A DNA stretch of 58,176 nt from Eubacterium sp. CAG:252 (GCA_000436535.1 FR886338.1:158791-216966); one strand, 5' to 3'; positions 1 through 10,237 are shown, numbered from the stretch's first letter. Numbers and translations are program-made. The notes: a model not told the origin generated them from the sequence alone.

Positions 1-1359
1 TCTGAACTCATCTCTTTCGTCATTAGAAGCTCCGTCAAAGAAATATGAAATAAGCTCAAATATCTGCTTTGCATACATAAAATCTTTTCTTCTTCTCTTT
101 GCACCTACACCCATATACAGGCGGAGAATTTGTAACATTTTTTCCTTATCAGCAAACCACATATCTACATTTTCTGGTGCATTTTCCTTAGCCCAGTCAT
201 ATAAGAAATCATATAACTCATCTTCTGAAAGCTTAGATAACTCATTTTTACAAATGTTGTGTAACTTATCCTTATCGAAAAGTGCTCCAGACTGGCTCAT
301 CTTATCTACAGAGAATGGGAATTCATTAATATCCTTATCAGGGAACTTCTCATGCCACTCCTCAAAGTTAGAGTTAAGAAGTGTAAGAAGATATACCTTC
401 ATAGTGTATGGATGATATCCATCCTTTCTATAATAATCAAGGGAAAGTTCTGGGTCCTTTCTCTTTGATAACTTTCTCTTTCCGCCAGTTTCCTCATCAA
501 ACTTCATAAGATGCGCTGTATGTGCGTATGCTGGCATCTTAAATCCAAGAAGGTGGAATAATTCATAGTGGATAGGAGCTGATGCAAGCCACTCTCCACC
601 ACGTACAACAACAGTTGTTCTCATAAGATGGTCATCTATTGCATGTGCAAAGTGGTATGTTGGAATACCATCCTTCTTTAAAAGTACAATATCATGTATA
701 TTTTCTGGAAGCTTAATCTCTCCCTTGATTGCATCAACAAATGTAATTTCCTTGTCAGGGCTTCCCTGTGAACGCAGTCTGAGTACGTAAGGCTTTCCTG
801 CCTTGATATTAGCCTCTATCTCTTCATATGAAAGATTACGGCATGTTGCATACTCACCATAGTATCCTGTAAGTACCTTATCTTCTTCCTGCTTTGCTCT
901 TACCTTATCAAGCTCCTCCTCTGTGCAGAAACATGGGTAAGCAAGTCCTCTTTCTACAAGGCTCTTGGCATATGTATGGTATATTTCAACTCTCTGTCTC
1001 TGAAAATAAGGTCCGTATGCATTTCTTGGGTCAGAGTCATCAAAACCTGCCCCCTCATCGAATTCGATATTAAAATATCTTAATACGTTGATGATTGTTT
1101 CAACAGCACCGTCAACTTTTCTCTTCTCGTCTGTATCTTCTATTCTAAGATAGAACACACCGCCATTTCTGTGGGCAATTCTCTCATCTGCAAGCGCACT
1201 GTAAAGGTTTCCAAGATGAATGAAACCTGTAGGGCTAGGTGCCATACGTGTAACTTCTGCCTTATTAGGAAGCTTTCTGTATGGAAACTTCTCCTCATAA
1301 TACTCTGGTGTATTAACTACCTCTGGAAACAATAACTCTGCTAACTTCTGGTTATCCAT
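1..1359 (-). CDS. gltX: Glutamyl-tRNA synthetase, partial (C-terminus runs off the window)
   Basis: Class I aminoacyl-tRNA synthetase that charges tRNA(Glu) with glutamate in the cytoplasm. The 453 visible codons begin at an ATG preceded by ACGGAGGATTAAT, a good ribosome site. The ATP-binding HIGH-type motif appears as PSPTGFIHLGN (about residues 41-51), and the KMSKS-type loop as KRKLSKR near residue 296. The anticodon-binding C-terminal part is cut by the window edge; family members are about 480-560 residues. No T-box leader is visible in the 170 bases upstream. A discriminating or non-discriminating form cannot be told from this part. Family identity is very secure. Confidence 0.95.
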   Translation of the reverse strand, partial: MDNQKLAELLFPEVVNTPEYYEEKFPYRKLPNKAEVTRMAPSPTGFIHLGNLYSALADERIAHRNGGVFYLRIEDTDEKRKVDGAVETIINVLRYFNIEFDEGAGFDDSDPRNAYGPYFQRQRVEIYHTYAKSLVERGLAYPCFCTEEELDKVRAKQEEDKVLTGYYGEYATCRNLSYEEIEANIKAGKPYVLRLRSQGSPDKEITFVDAIKGEIKLPENIHDIVLLKKDGIPTYHFAHAIDDHLMRTTVVVRGGEWLASAPIHYELFHLLGFKMPAYAHTAHLMKFDEETGGKRKLSKRKDPELSLDYYRKDGYHPYTMKVYLLTLLNSNFEEWHEKFPDKDINEFPFSVDKMSQSGALFDKDKLHNICKNELSKLSEDELYDFLYDWAKENAPENVDMWFADKEKMLQILRLYMGVGAKRRRKDFMYAKQIFELISYFFDGASNDERDEFR

Positions 1360-1527
1360 ATTAATCCTCCGTTTATCTATTTTATATCTGTTTTAAGCGA
1401 GTGAACTTTACTGGATAATCACCGCTTTAATACAATATGACTTCCTGATTATCTGTCATAATAAAACAACACAATACTATATAATACACATTTTCTGCCA
1501 ATTAATCAACCCGCAAATACAATCGTA

Positions 1528-2706
1528 TTACATCCCAATAATAGTAAAGACTTCATTCTCCTTAAAACATTCCTCAGCCCACGAAGCCGCCTCCGTAAGT
1601 ATCGGTTCTGCCTTAGCCGAAGTTGCTTTACTTAATTCAACAAGCCTGTTCCACTGTTTTTTTGTAACTTCTGTTATTCCATAGTAATCAAAATCTTTAA
1701 TAACCTGACGTATAAGCCCTGACATTTCATACTCATCCCACAGCCATGTACAGATATTTATTGAATTCTCACACCAGCATGTAGTGTAATGCCCTTTCTG
1801 GAATTCAAAATATGAAGTGCTTTGTGAAGCTTTTCTCTGATTTTCATCAACAAAATAACCAATTCCAAGTATATTATAAAAAGCATACGCCAGCCCGTCC
1901 TCATCATTAGACAGTGTCACATAATCAGCCGCAGCCTTTAAAGACTCACATGCATTACCCATGGCAATCCCGGCACCTGCATATTCAATCATATCACAGT
2001 CATTGTCAGCATCGCCGAATGCCGCTATATTTTCCCTTGCAATTCCAAGTCTTTCAGAAAGTAACTTCACCCCCGACTTCTTTCCGGCATCCTTATATGA
2101 TATTTCTATAAGCTGCTTAACTGAGCTTGTTATATATATATCATCATCAACTCTATACAACTCTTCTATTATCCTGCGCTTAAGCTCATCATCATCAAGC
2201 ACTATATCTATACTGTCCAGCTCATACTTATGTTCATATATAAAGCCAGTTATATCCTCTTTAAGAGTTCTTGTGCTTCTTACGTATTCTATGGCTTTAG
2301 GTGTTGCGCCAAACTTTACAGGGTCGTCCATATACTCCTTTGAAGCATAAGCCTTTCCCCTTATAAATGCTTCATATGTGACTGGATAATCTATAGTATT
2401 ACTAATAATCTTATCTACTGAAGATGGTTTTAAAACATAAGAGTTAAGACATTTTTTATCTGCTATCTCATATACAGCCGCGCCATTACTTGTAATCGCA
2501 TATTCTATTCCGGGGATAGATACTACCTCCTCCGGAAGCGTGTCAAATGCACGTCCGCTTGCTATACACACATGAATACCCTTGATGACAGCCAACATTA
2601 TCGCCTGCTTATTAGCTTCTGATAAATGTCCGTCTGACGTTAATGTTGTTCTGTCAAGGTCGAGTGCTATAAGCCTGACCGGTTCTTTATATCTGCTGCT
2701 AAACAT
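1528..2706 (-). CDS. HAD-superfamily (Cof-type) phosphatase with C-terminal extension
   Basis: Haloacid-dehalogenase fold hydrolase, probably acting on a small phosphorylated metabolite in the cytoplasm. Motif I is ALDLDRTTLT (Asp16 nucleophile, Asp18, Thr20; the usual DLDGT has Gly where this has Arg). Motif II is CIASGR near residue 50, and motif IV is AFGDADNDCDMI near 230, as in Cof/YkrA proteins with a C2 cap. Family members end near residue 270-285, but this one continues for about 105 residues rich in Trp, Cys and acidic residues, with no recognised domain. The start follows GAGGTTAGGA, which lies in the end of the upstream kinase gene; only two bases separate the genes, so they are probably co-transcribed. 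Substrate unknown. Confidence 0.85.
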   Translation of the reverse strand: MFSSRYKEPVRLIALDLDRTTLTSDGHLSEANKQAIMLAVIKGIHVCIASGRAFDTLPEEVVSIPGIEYAITSNGAAVYEIADKKCLNSYVLKPSSVDKIISNTIDYPVTYEAFIRGKAYASKEYMDDPVKFGATPKAIEYVRSTRTLKEDITGFIYEHKYELDSIDIVLDDDELKRRIIEELYRVDDDIYITSSVKQLIEISYKDAGKKSGVKLLSERLGIARENIAAFGDADNDCDMIEYAGAGIAMGNACESLKAAADYVTLSNDEDGLAYAFYNILGIGYFVDENQRKASQSTSYFEFQKGHYTTCWCENSINICTWLWDEYEMSGLIRQVIKDFDYYGITEVTKKQWNRLVELSKATSAKAEPILTEAASWAEECFKENEVFTIIGM

Positions 2707-2708
2707 TC

Positions 2709-4241
2709 CTAACCTCGCTTTGCATTTCTTATTATGTCAACTAATTCATCATAATCAACAGGCTTTGAAACATGCCCATTCATACCGCTTTTCATAGCCT
2801 GATTAATATCCTCTGGAAGCGAATCTGCCGTAACTGCTATTACTGGCGTTGTAATATTGGTTACTTCCTCTAACTGTCTTATCCTTCTTGCAGCCTCGTA
2901 ACCGTCCATAACAGGCATATGTATATCCATAAGTATAACATCATACTTTCTGCCCTTAGTACTTTCATACATATCAACTGCCTCAGCTCCGTTGTAGGCA
3001 ATATCCGAACCTATATCCTCAAGAGCGAGAAATTCCTGCATTATCTCTGCATTTTTCTGGTTATCCTCAACTATAAGAACCATTGCAGGCTGCTTATCCG
3101 TTACACACTCATCGCTTACGGCTGCCTTAAGCATAAGCCTTACTGTAAAGCACGAACCTTTTCCAGTACCGCTTTTAACACTTATCGTGCCATTCATAAG
3201 TTCCACTATGCTTTTAATAACAGAAAGTCCAAGTCCCATATGTGTACCATCTGCTGCCGACCTCGCATCCTGTATTCTCTCAAATGGCTCAAACAGTCTG
3301 TCAACCTCATAATAAGGAATTCCCTCACCCTCATCAATAACATTGAACTCATATGTACTGTTATCCTTCTGTACTACTTTTATCGTTACACACGAACCTT
3401 TAGGTGAATATTCCGATGCATTACTTATAAGACCGTCTAACACTTTGGATATATTTCTGCCATCACATATAACATTCTTATCAGTTATTCCAGAGTAATC
3501 TGTCACAATCTGCTGTCCGCGCGCCTTAACAGCTGCACTACAGCCCTTTATCACACTATCGGCAAGACTGCATATATTGTATTCCTTTTCTTCAAGGCGC
3601 GCGACAGTCGTTTCTAACTCATTCATATCAAGTACTTCACTTATCTGGTACATAAACTTTTCTGCCGATGTAATTATACCGTCAATATAAGACTGCACCT
3701 TTTCTTTGGAATTAATGTTCTTTCCTGCAAGCTGTGCCATACCCATAATAGCATTGAGCGGCGACCTTATATCATGCGAAATAGTCGATATAAACTCCTT
3801 CCTTGCCATATGTTCATTCTGGATGACACGTATTGAACTAATCCACAGTCTTCTTCCGTCCTCTGCTTCATAATCAGCCCTTACATCCCTGACCCATATA
3901 TACTCGCCTTTACTATTCTTTACCCTGTATTCGATTTCCTTTGGCGCATCACCCTTCCATTCCATAAAACGGCTGTAATACGCCCTGTCCGTGGGACATA
4001 CACACTCTATATACTTTCCACCCATCTCATTCTTTAAAGTATAAGAGTCATATCCCACACTGGCAAGCGCAAACTGGCTTATAAAATATATAGGATACCC
4101 TTCCTCATAAAATCCGCTTACAACCCCTACTGCCGAATTTCTGACAAGTGTATCTACAACCATCTTCTGTATATCATTGGATATAGCTGTGTCTTCATCA
4201 TTAATAAATGTAATTCCTTCTTTATAGTAAAAATTATTCAT
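2709..4241 (-). CDS. Hybrid sensor histidine kinase (PAS-HisKA-HATPase-REC)
   Basis: Cytosolic hybrid histidine kinase of about 510 residues with no membrane segment or signal peptide. Order: PAS-like sensor (about 30-140), HisKA with the phospho-acceptor in STISHDIRSPLNAIMG (His156), HATPase_c with N box (ISNASEYS) and G boxes (DEGEGIP, MGLGLS), then a C-terminal receiver with VEDN and the phospho-acceptor Asp in VILMDIHMP (Asp439). No HPt or DNA-binding output is fused, so signal must pass to a separate protein that is not encoded nearby. Start: AAGGAGTTGTG sits 5 bases before the ATG at 4241; a GTG one codon earlier is possible. Followed by the HAD gene after two bases. The signal is unknown. 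Confidence 0.88.
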   Translation of the reverse strand: MNNFYYKEGITFINDEDTAISNDIQKMVVDTLVRNSAVGVVSGFYEEGYPIYFISQFALASVGYDSYTLKNEMGGKYIECVCPTDRAYYSRFMEWKGDAPKEIEYRVKNSKGEYIWVRDVRADYEAEDGRRLWISSIRVIQNEHMARKEFISTISHDIRSPLNAIMGMAQLAGKNINSKEKVQSYIDGIITSAEKFMYQISEVLDMNELETTVARLEEKEYNICSLADSVIKGCSAAVKARGQQIVTDYSGITDKNVICDGRNISKVLDGLISNASEYSPKGSCVTIKVVQKDNSTYEFNVIDEGEGIPYYEVDRLFEPFERIQDARSAADGTHMGLGLSVIKSIVELMNGTISVKSGTGKGSCFTVRLMLKAAVSDECVTDKQPAMVLIVEDNQKNAEIMQEFLALEDIGSDIAYNGAEAVDMYESTKGRKYDVILMDIHMPVMDGYEAARRIRQLEEVTNITTPVIAVTADSLPEDINQAMKSGMNGHVSKPVDYDELVDIIRNAKRG

Positions 4242-4328
4242 CACAACTCCTTAATTATTGCTTTTATAATTATACCAGTTGTGTTGTTATAATCAATATT
4301 TTTTATCAAATTTTCATCAATAAGTTAA

Positions 4329-6938
4329 TTATTTTCCTCTTATAAGCCTAATTATCTGTATTATTACAGTAGGTATAACCGATAACACAGCTATATAACC
4401 TATATGTGTCATATCAAGTGCCGATACCTCCATAAATGGTCTTAACACTGGAAGCATAAGTGCCAGCATAAGAAGAAGTGTTCCAAGAACAAATGCACCG
4501 ACACTCCACATATTGCTTTTAATGCCAATTGCTGCAAGCGATTTATCACTTCTACAGTTAAAGCCGTGAAATAACCTTGCCTGTGTCAGCACTGCAAACG
4601 CCATAGTACTTGCTAATCCGCTGTCAGTGCCTAACCCTATATAAAACGCTGTAAGTGTACTTACCGATATAAGTCCCCCGTAAAATGCCAGTCTTATAAG
4701 AAAGTCCTTAGTAAGTATTCCCTCCTTCGGATTTCTTGGCTTCTCTTTTAAAAGGCTCTTGTCTACCGGCTCCATTCCTATCGCAAGCGCAGGCAGTGAA
4801 TCTGTTAAAAGATTGATAAAAAGCAGATGAACCGGCTTAAAAGGTACTGGAAGTGAGGCTATCGAACAGAACAGCACCGCTATTATCGCCGCAAGATTAC
4901 CTGAAAGCAGAAATTGTATGGCATTTTTAATATTTCTGTATACATTTCTTCCGTTAAGAACTGCACCTATAATAGTTGCAAAGTTATCATCCGAAAGTAT
5001 CATAGCTGCAGCATCCTTAGACACCTCTGTTCCCGTTATTCCCATCGCAACACCTATGTCGGCTTTTTTAAGGGCTGGTGCATCATTTACACCATCACCT
5101 GTCATAGCCACGATATTGCCTCTTTTCTGCCAGTGTTCGACTATCCTTATCTTATCCTTTGGCGACACTCTTGCATACACCGAAACATTTTCGATAACAG
5201 CATCTAACTGCTCATCACTTAAGGCATCAAGCTCCTGACCTGTAAGTGCCATATCTCCATCCTTATATATACCTATCCTTTTAGCTATAGACACTGCCGT
5301 AACCTTATGGTCGCCAGTTATCATAACCGTCTTTATACCAGCATCTGAAGCTTCTTTAACCGCCATTGCTGACTCACTTCTTGGTGGGTCTTCTATAGAT
5401 ACAAGCCCTATAAATGTATATCCGTTCTCATTATCTGCTGTCAGTTTCTCATCCTCGGCAGTTTCTTTTATTGCAAATGCGAGCACTCTTAATCCATTTT
5501 CTGAAAAATGTCTGTTACACTGTAATATAGCCTGCTTATCTTTATCAGTTATCGGTCTTACCTTCTCACCTTCCATTATATTTATAGTCCTGTCAAGAAG
5601 CACATCTACTGCTCCCTTTGTCAGCACCATAGGAACTCCATGAAGCCTGCACCTTGTACTCATAAGCTTTCTGTCTGAGTCAAATGGTATCTCCTCCATT
5701 CTTGGAATTATTCTTCTTATGTCATCCTCAAGAATTCCATACCTTTCAAGACCAGCTTTTCTTGCCATCTCTAAAAGGCAGTATTCTGTCGGGTCGCCTA
5801 TTCCTTTTCCGTCCTGTATGGATGAATCATTGCTAAGTACTGATATATATATGAGGTATCTGTGAAGCTGTCTGCCAAGATCAAGCTCATCCGGCTTTAT
5901 GCAGTGTCCATCTATATACACATCCTGAACTGTCATCTTATTCTGTGTGAGTGTTCCTGTCTTATCTGAACATATGACTGATACGCAGCCTAAGCTCTCA
6001 ACCGCCTTTAATTCTTTCATAACAGCGTTATCTGCCGCCATTTTCTGTGTTCCCATTGCCTGAACTATAGTTACTATTGAACTGAGCGCTTCAGGTATCG
6101 CCGCAACTGCAAGTGCCACTGCAAACATAAGTGAGTCAATAACAGGTTCTTTCTGTATAAGCCTTAATATAAAAACTATGGCAGATATTATCATAATTAT
6201 AAATGCCAGTTTCTTTCCAAAGTCGTCCAGACTTCTTTGAAGTGGTGTCTTTTTTTCCTTTGTATTATTCATAAGGGCTGCTATATGTCCCATCTGTGTA
6301 TTCATACCTGTTTCAGTCACAAGCACCTTTGCCCTTCCATATGACACAAGACTTCCTGAATAAACCATATTTACCCTGTCAGCAAGAGGACATTCATCAT
6401 CTATAACACTGCTTACCTTATCAACGCTTGCTGACTCTCCTGTCAGCGAACTTTCATTTACCTGTAATGAATAGCTTTCAAGTATCCTGCCATCTGCGGT
6501 CACCATATCACCGGCTTCTATAAGCATCACATCTCCCGGCACTACATACTGTGATTTTATCTGTATTATCTTTTTATCCCTCACTACCTTGGTGTGTGGT
6601 GATGACAGCGCCTTAAGCGATGCGAGCGACTTCTCTGCCTTGACATACTGCACAGTTCCCAGTATGGAATTCATAATTATAACTATCAGTATAACAATGG
6701 TACTTTCTATGTTCCCTGAAAATGCAGAGATTACTGCCGCTATTATAAGTATAATAACAAGTAGGTCTGCAAACTGTGAAAAAAATATCTCCACCGGCTT
6801 TTTCTTTTTGGCTTCACTTAAAACATTAAGTCCTTTTTCTTTAATAATCTGCTCTGCTCTGTGTTCTGTAAGTCCATCTTCATTTGTATTAAGTGCCTTG
6901 CACACTTCCTTAGGTGTCATTCTGTAATATTCTTTCAT
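4329..6938 (-). CDS. P-type (IIA) cation-transporting ATPase, probably Ca2+
   Basis: Membrane pump of 869 residues that couples ATP hydrolysis to cation export, most like bacterial SERCA-type Ca2+ ATPases. It has the N-terminal cation ATPase domain, the actuator loop TGES (166-169), the M4 ion-site motif IPEAL (around 281-285), the phosphorylation motif DKTGTLT (Asp325), the nucleotide-domain KGA motif, and the hinge TGDGVNDAP. About ten membrane helices are visible, with the C-terminal four after residue 690. AAGGAGG precedes the ATG. It stands alone, downstream of the nad operon terminator. Calcium specificity is inferred from the family; Mn2+ or other P2A substrates are possible. Confidence 0.9.
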   Translation of the reverse strand: MKEYYRMTPKEVCKALNTNEDGLTEHRAEQIIKEKGLNVLSEAKKKKPVEIFFSQFADLLVIILIIAAVISAFSGNIESTIVILIVIIMNSILGTVQYVKAEKSLASLKALSSPHTKVVRDKKIIQIKSQYVVPGDVMLIEAGDMVTADGRILESYSLQVNESSLTGESASVDKVSSVIDDECPLADRVNMVYSGSLVSYGRAKVLVTETGMNTQMGHIAALMNNTKEKKTPLQRSLDDFGKKLAFIIMIISAIVFILRLIQKEPVIDSLMFAVALAVAAIPEALSSIVTIVQAMGTQKMAADNAVMKELKAVESLGCVSVICSDKTGTLTQNKMTVQDVYIDGHCIKPDELDLGRQLHRYLIYISVLSNDSSIQDGKGIGDPTEYCLLEMARKAGLERYGILEDDIRRIIPRMEEIPFDSDRKLMSTRCRLHGVPMVLTKGAVDVLLDRTINIMEGEKVRPITDKDKQAILQCNRHFSENGLRVLAFAIKETAEDEKLTADNENGYTFIGLVSIEDPPRSESAMAVKEASDAGIKTVMITGDHKVTAVSIAKRIGIYKDGDMALTGQELDALSDEQLDAVIENVSVYARVSPKDKIRIVEHWQKRGNIVAMTGDGVNDAPALKKADIGVAMGITGTEVSKDAAAMILSDDNFATIIGAVLNGRNVYRNIKNAIQFLLSGNLAAIIAVLFCSIASLPVPFKPVHLLFINLLTDSLPALAIGMEPVDKSLLKEKPRNPKEGILTKDFLIRLAFYGGLISVSTLTAFYIGLGTDSGLASTMAFAVLTQARLFHGFNCRSDKSLAAIGIKSNMWSVGAFVLGTLLLMLALMLPVLRPFMEVSALDMTHIGYIAVLSVIPTVIIQIIRLIRGK

Positions 6939-7003
6939 AGCTGCCTCCTTATTAAATATTATTAGTTTGTTTTATGTATTTTTAAACTTTGACCACGTAA
7001 ATA

Positions 7004-7051
7004 ATAAAAAAAGACTTTTTGTATGCTCGCTAAAAGCATACAAAAAGTCTT
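7004..7051 (-). terminator. Intrinsic terminator of the nadABC-niaR operon
   Basis: A perfect 16-bp stem (arms 7011-7026 and 7036-7051, nine-base loop) is followed on the minus strand by a run of seven T. It lies about 145 bases after the niaR stop codon and before the Ca2+ ATPase gene. Confidence 0.85.
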
Positions 7052-7194
7052 GTTCAACATAATAATAAGTTCTATGAATTCCGGGTGTTAACCGTACTGA
7101 CGAAATCCATAACATATATAATACATTATTATACTATATATGCAACTACTCCCTTTTTGTTATTATCTAACTATATTCAATTCATTAATGTATT

Positions 7195-7743
7195 CTACTC
7201 TTTTTTACTCCAGAAGTCAACCGGTTCATACTCCTGAAGCTTTGCAAGAAAACCTAACCGCATAAGCTCCTCCTGAATAATATCAAGAGTCTTCTCATCC
7301 TGTGCTACTATTGTATGATAATGATATCCAGAAGTTACATTCATAAGAAGTGATGAACTGCCATTACTTATCTGCTTCATATATTCTTTTATGTCACGTC
7401 TTGAATGAATGTCAAGGTCAGCCTTAACGACACCATATACTTTATGATATACAAACACGTCCTTAACCCAGCCTCCCATATCAACTATGGCATTAAGCTC
7501 TGTTTCAACATCACTCTCAGCGTGCTTTACCTTGACTATCCTTGTATGTTCCTTTTCACTTTTTATAACATATCCTCTGTTGGTTGAATATATATCATAA
7601 TCTGCTGCCCTTATAAGCGCTATATCCTGTACTATTACCTGACGGCTTACATCAAGCTGCTTTGCAAGTGCAACACCACACACCGGCTTATCACTCCTGC
7701 TAAGAATATCTATTATCTTTTCCCGTCTTAACTGTCCATTCAT
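7195..7743 (-). CDS. niaR: NiaR-type transcriptional repressor of NAD biosynthesis (HTH-3H)
   Basis: Niacin-responsive repressor family (B. subtilis YrxA/NiaR). The N-terminal HTH_11 winged helix spans about residues 5-55 (LDVSRQVIVQDIALIR). The C-terminal 3H domain, named for three metal-site histidines, shows them in YHKVYG, DIHSR and the GYHYHTIV region. Length of 182 residues matches the family. An upstream in-frame GTG (7755) is rejected as start because AGGGGTG overlaps it and is placed nine bases before the ATG at 7743. It is the last gene after nadA-nadB-nadC, so it probably represses its own operon when nicotinic acid is present, through the palindrome at 11201-11222. Confidence 0.92.
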   Translation of the reverse strand: MNGQLRREKIIDILSRSDKPVCGVALAKQLDVSRQVIVQDIALIRAADYDIYSTNRGYVIKSEKEHTRIVKVKHAESDVETELNAIVDMGGWVKDVFVYHKVYGVVKADLDIHSRRDIKEYMKQISNGSSSLLMNVTSGYHYHTIVAQDEKTLDIIQEELMRLGFLAKLQEYEPVDFWSKKE

Positions 7744-7944
7744 AACTATGCTCACCCCTGTTAACTACCATACTGTTTATTTATATTATGATGTAAATAT
7801 CAAATACATTTTAATCATAATTTCTTACTTCATAAATATAACATTTACTTTGCTATATATGTATAGCAAATCTATTGCTTTCTTAAACTATATAACATTT
7901 ATACTGCACAACTATGATACATTATACTTTGGGTTATTACAAGA

Positions 7945-8802
7945 TTATTCTACTGGATGAAGGTTCTTAAGTGATATATCCAGTATAGGTGCAGAATGTG
8001 TAAGTGCCCCGCTTGATACATAATTCACAGAAAGTCCGGCAAGCTTTTCAAGATTTTCCTTTGTCATATTGCCTGACACTTCAACTTCTGCCTTACCGTC
8101 TATTATCTTCATAGCTTCTGCCATAGTATCATGCTCCATATTATCAAGCATAATTATATCTGCCCCTGCTTCTACTGCATCTCTTACCATATCGAGAGTT
8201 TCAACCTCAACTTCTATCTTTCTTACAAATGGTGCGTACTCCTTAGCCATCTTTACAGCCTCTTTGACCCCTCCTGCTGCACCTATATGGTTGTCCTTAA
8301 GAAGCACGCCATCCGTTAAATTATATCTGTGATTGTTTCCTCCGCCTACTTTAACAGCATACTTTTCAAAAAGTCTGTTATTAGGTGTTGTCTTTCTTGT
8401 ATCAAGAAGCTTTATTCCCGTGCCGTGAAGAAGTGCAGCCACCTCACTTGTATATGTAGCTATACCACTCATTCTCTGAAGATAGTTAAGCGCTGTTCTT
8501 TCTCCACATAAAAGCACCTTAATATCACCTCTTACAACCGCAAGAAGCTGTCCTTTTTTTACCTTATCTCCATCTGCTGCCTTAAATTCAACTTCTGTAT
8601 TCTCATCTAATAATGTAAATACTCTCTCAAATATCTGGAGTCCGCATATAACACCATCCTGCTTGCATATTAGATTAACCTCTCCCTTTTTAGGCACTGG
8701 CATAACACTGTTAGTTGAAACATCTTCACTTGTAATATCTTCTTTTAACGCACTTAATATAAGTGGGTCTGCATTTAACTTTAATGTAACTTCATCAAAC
8801 AT
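7945..8802 (-). CDS. nadC: Nicotinate-nucleotide pyrophosphorylase (quinolinate phosphoribosyltransferase)
   Basis: Converts quinolinate and PRPP to nicotinate mononucleotide, CO2 and PPi, the third de novo NAD step. 285 residues, the normal length. Family marks: KTTPNNRLFEKYAVKVGGGNNHR-type active-site stretch (LDTRKTTP, then GGGNNHRYNL), LKDNHIG, the EVEVETLD barrel strand, and IMLDNM. The ATG has AGGAG eight bases upstream and is 16 bases from the nadB stop. Followed by niaR after an AT-rich gap of about 200 bases. Confidence 0.97.
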   Translation of the reverse strand: MFDEVTLKLNADPLILSALKEDITSEDVSTNSVMPVPKKGEVNLICKQDGVICGLQIFERVFTLLDENTEVEFKAADGDKVKKGQLLAVVRGDIKVLLCGERTALNYLQRMSGIATYTSEVAALLHGTGIKLLDTRKTTPNNRLFEKYAVKVGGGNNHRYNLTDGVLLKDNHIGAAGGVKEAVKMAKEYAPFVRKIEVEVETLDMVRDAVEAGADIIMLDNMEHDTMAEAMKIIDGKAEVEVSGNMTKENLEKLAGLSVNYVSSGALTHSAPILDISLKNLHPVE

Positions 8803-8818
8803 TTTATAATCTCCTATT

Positions 8819-10129
8819 CTACGCTGTCTTCATAGCTTTGTCAGCTTCATCTATCTTCTGTCTTATAAGTTCTCCATAATATTCATCCAGCTTTTCCTCG
8901 TCCTGATACTGGCTCTTATCTGAATTTTCAACATACTCATCTGCTGACGGTGCTAATATGTCAATAAGCTCATTTTCCGCCATATTGTGAGCTGCTCTTT
9001 TAGCAAACACAAGGCTTTCAAGAAGTGAATTACTTGCAAGACGGTTTCTTCCGTGAACTCCGTTACAGGCAGTTTCCCCTACTGCATAAAGTCTGTCCAT
9101 AGATGTCTTACTCTCATAATCCACCTTTATTCCACCCATAAAGTAATGCTGCGCCGGAACAACCGGTATGCACTCCTTTGTCACATCATATCCGTGTTCA
9201 TAGCAATACTGCACGATATTAGGAAAATGTGTCTTTAACTCATCCTCTGGAATAGTACGCAGATCTTCCCATACGTGGTCTGTGCCATCCTTTTTCATCT
9301 GCTTATATATCGCCTGTGTGAGCAGGTCCCTTGGAAGAAGCTCATTGACAAATCTGTTTCCATTCTTATCATATAGCTTTGCTCCCTCGCCTCTCACTGA
9401 CTCTGATATAAGAAAGCTTCTGTCTTTTTCATCCTTAGAATAAAATGTTGTCGGATGAATCTGCACATAGTTAATGTCCTTAATTGCAACATTATGCTTA
9501 ATCGCAACTGCAACCGCATCACCTGTAAGATGTCTGAAATTAGTTGAATGACGATAAAGTCCGCCTATTCCACCTGCCGCAAGCACTGTTGCATCCGCTA
9601 TAACATTTTCTATAAGACCACTTTCAAGCCTTATAACTGCTCCAAGACACTCATTATCCTTAGTTATTATATCAAGCATACGTGTGTTTTCAAGAAGTGT
9701 AACATTAGGAAGCTCTCTTACTCTTTTAAGAAGATGGCTTGTTATCTCCTTGCCAGTCACATCCTCGTGAAATATAATTCTGTTGCTGCTGTGTGCCCCC
9801 TCTCTTGTGTATGCAAGATTGCCATTTTCATCTTTTTTAAAGTCCGCTCCTGCTGCTATCAGGTCTTTAACTACATCTGCGGAAGAACGAATCATTATCT
9901 CAACTGACTTTTTATCATTCTCATAATGTCCAGCTTTCATCGTATCCTCAAAATAACTGTCATAGTCCGACTCATCCTTTAACATACACATACCACCCTG
10001 CGCAAGAAAAGAATCGCTGCTTTGTGCATCAGACTTGGTTATCATAAGAATTTTCTTATCTCTTGGAAGATTGAGCGCAAGATAAAGTCCTGAACAGCCA
10101 CAACCTACTATTAATACATCTGTTTTCAT
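8819..10129 (-). CDS. nadB: L-aspartate oxidase (short form)
   Basis: FAD enzyme that oxidises L-aspartate to iminoaspartate, feeding NadA. Rossmann motif VGCGCSGLYLAL is at residues 9-20; the succinate dehydrogenase-like flavoprotein signature (GGMCMLKDE, AGGIGGLY, HPTTFY, SVRGEGAKLYD) follows. The 436 residues are shorter than the E. coli enzyme (about 540) because most of the C-terminal helical domain is missing, which is common in Clostridia. The ATG at 10129 has GAGGAG just upstream; an ATG eight codons earlier lacks a ribosome site. A 27-base hairpin (10169-10195) lies in the 108-base gap after nadA and could tune mRNA processing. Confidence 0.95.
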   Translation of the reverse strand: MKTDVLIVGCGCSGLYLALNLPRDKKILMITKSDAQSSDSFLAQGGMCMLKDESDYDSYFEDTMKAGHYENDKKSVEIMIRSSADVVKDLIAAGADFKKDENGNLAYTREGAHSSNRIIFHEDVTGKEITSHLLKRVRELPNVTLLENTRMLDIITKDNECLGAVIRLESGLIENVIADATVLAAGGIGGLYRHSTNFRHLTGDAVAVAIKHNVAIKDINYVQIHPTTFYSKDEKDRSFLISESVRGEGAKLYDKNGNRFVNELLPRDLLTQAIYKQMKKDGTDHVWEDLRTIPEDELKTHFPNIVQYCYEHGYDVTKECIPVVPAQHYFMGGIKVDYESKTSMDRLYAVGETACNGVHGRNRLASNSLLESLVFAKRAAHNMAENELIDILAPSADEYVENSDKSQYQDEEKLDEYYGELIRQKIDEADKAMKTA

Positions 10130-10237
10130 ATTCTCCTCATTTCTAATATACATTTTAAATTATATAGCTTATTTATAAATACTATAAATAAGCAGATTAA
10201 AAACCACAAAATTTACATAATCTTTCGATAATAAATT

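Noticed and set aside
1360..1527. T-box leader of gltX
   Set aside because: No T-box core (TGG-containing consensus) or specifier loop is visible.
4914..5238. Plus-strand open frames opposite the Ca2+ ATPase, and similar open frames opposite lepA, ftsZ, ABC and other genes
   Set aside because: They lie wholly inside well-supported genes on the other strand, have no ribosome site and their sequence follows the other strand's codons.
10130..10153. Longer nadB start (eight extra codons)
   Set aside because: No ribosome site; the later ATG has GAGGAG and begins the Rossmann strand.
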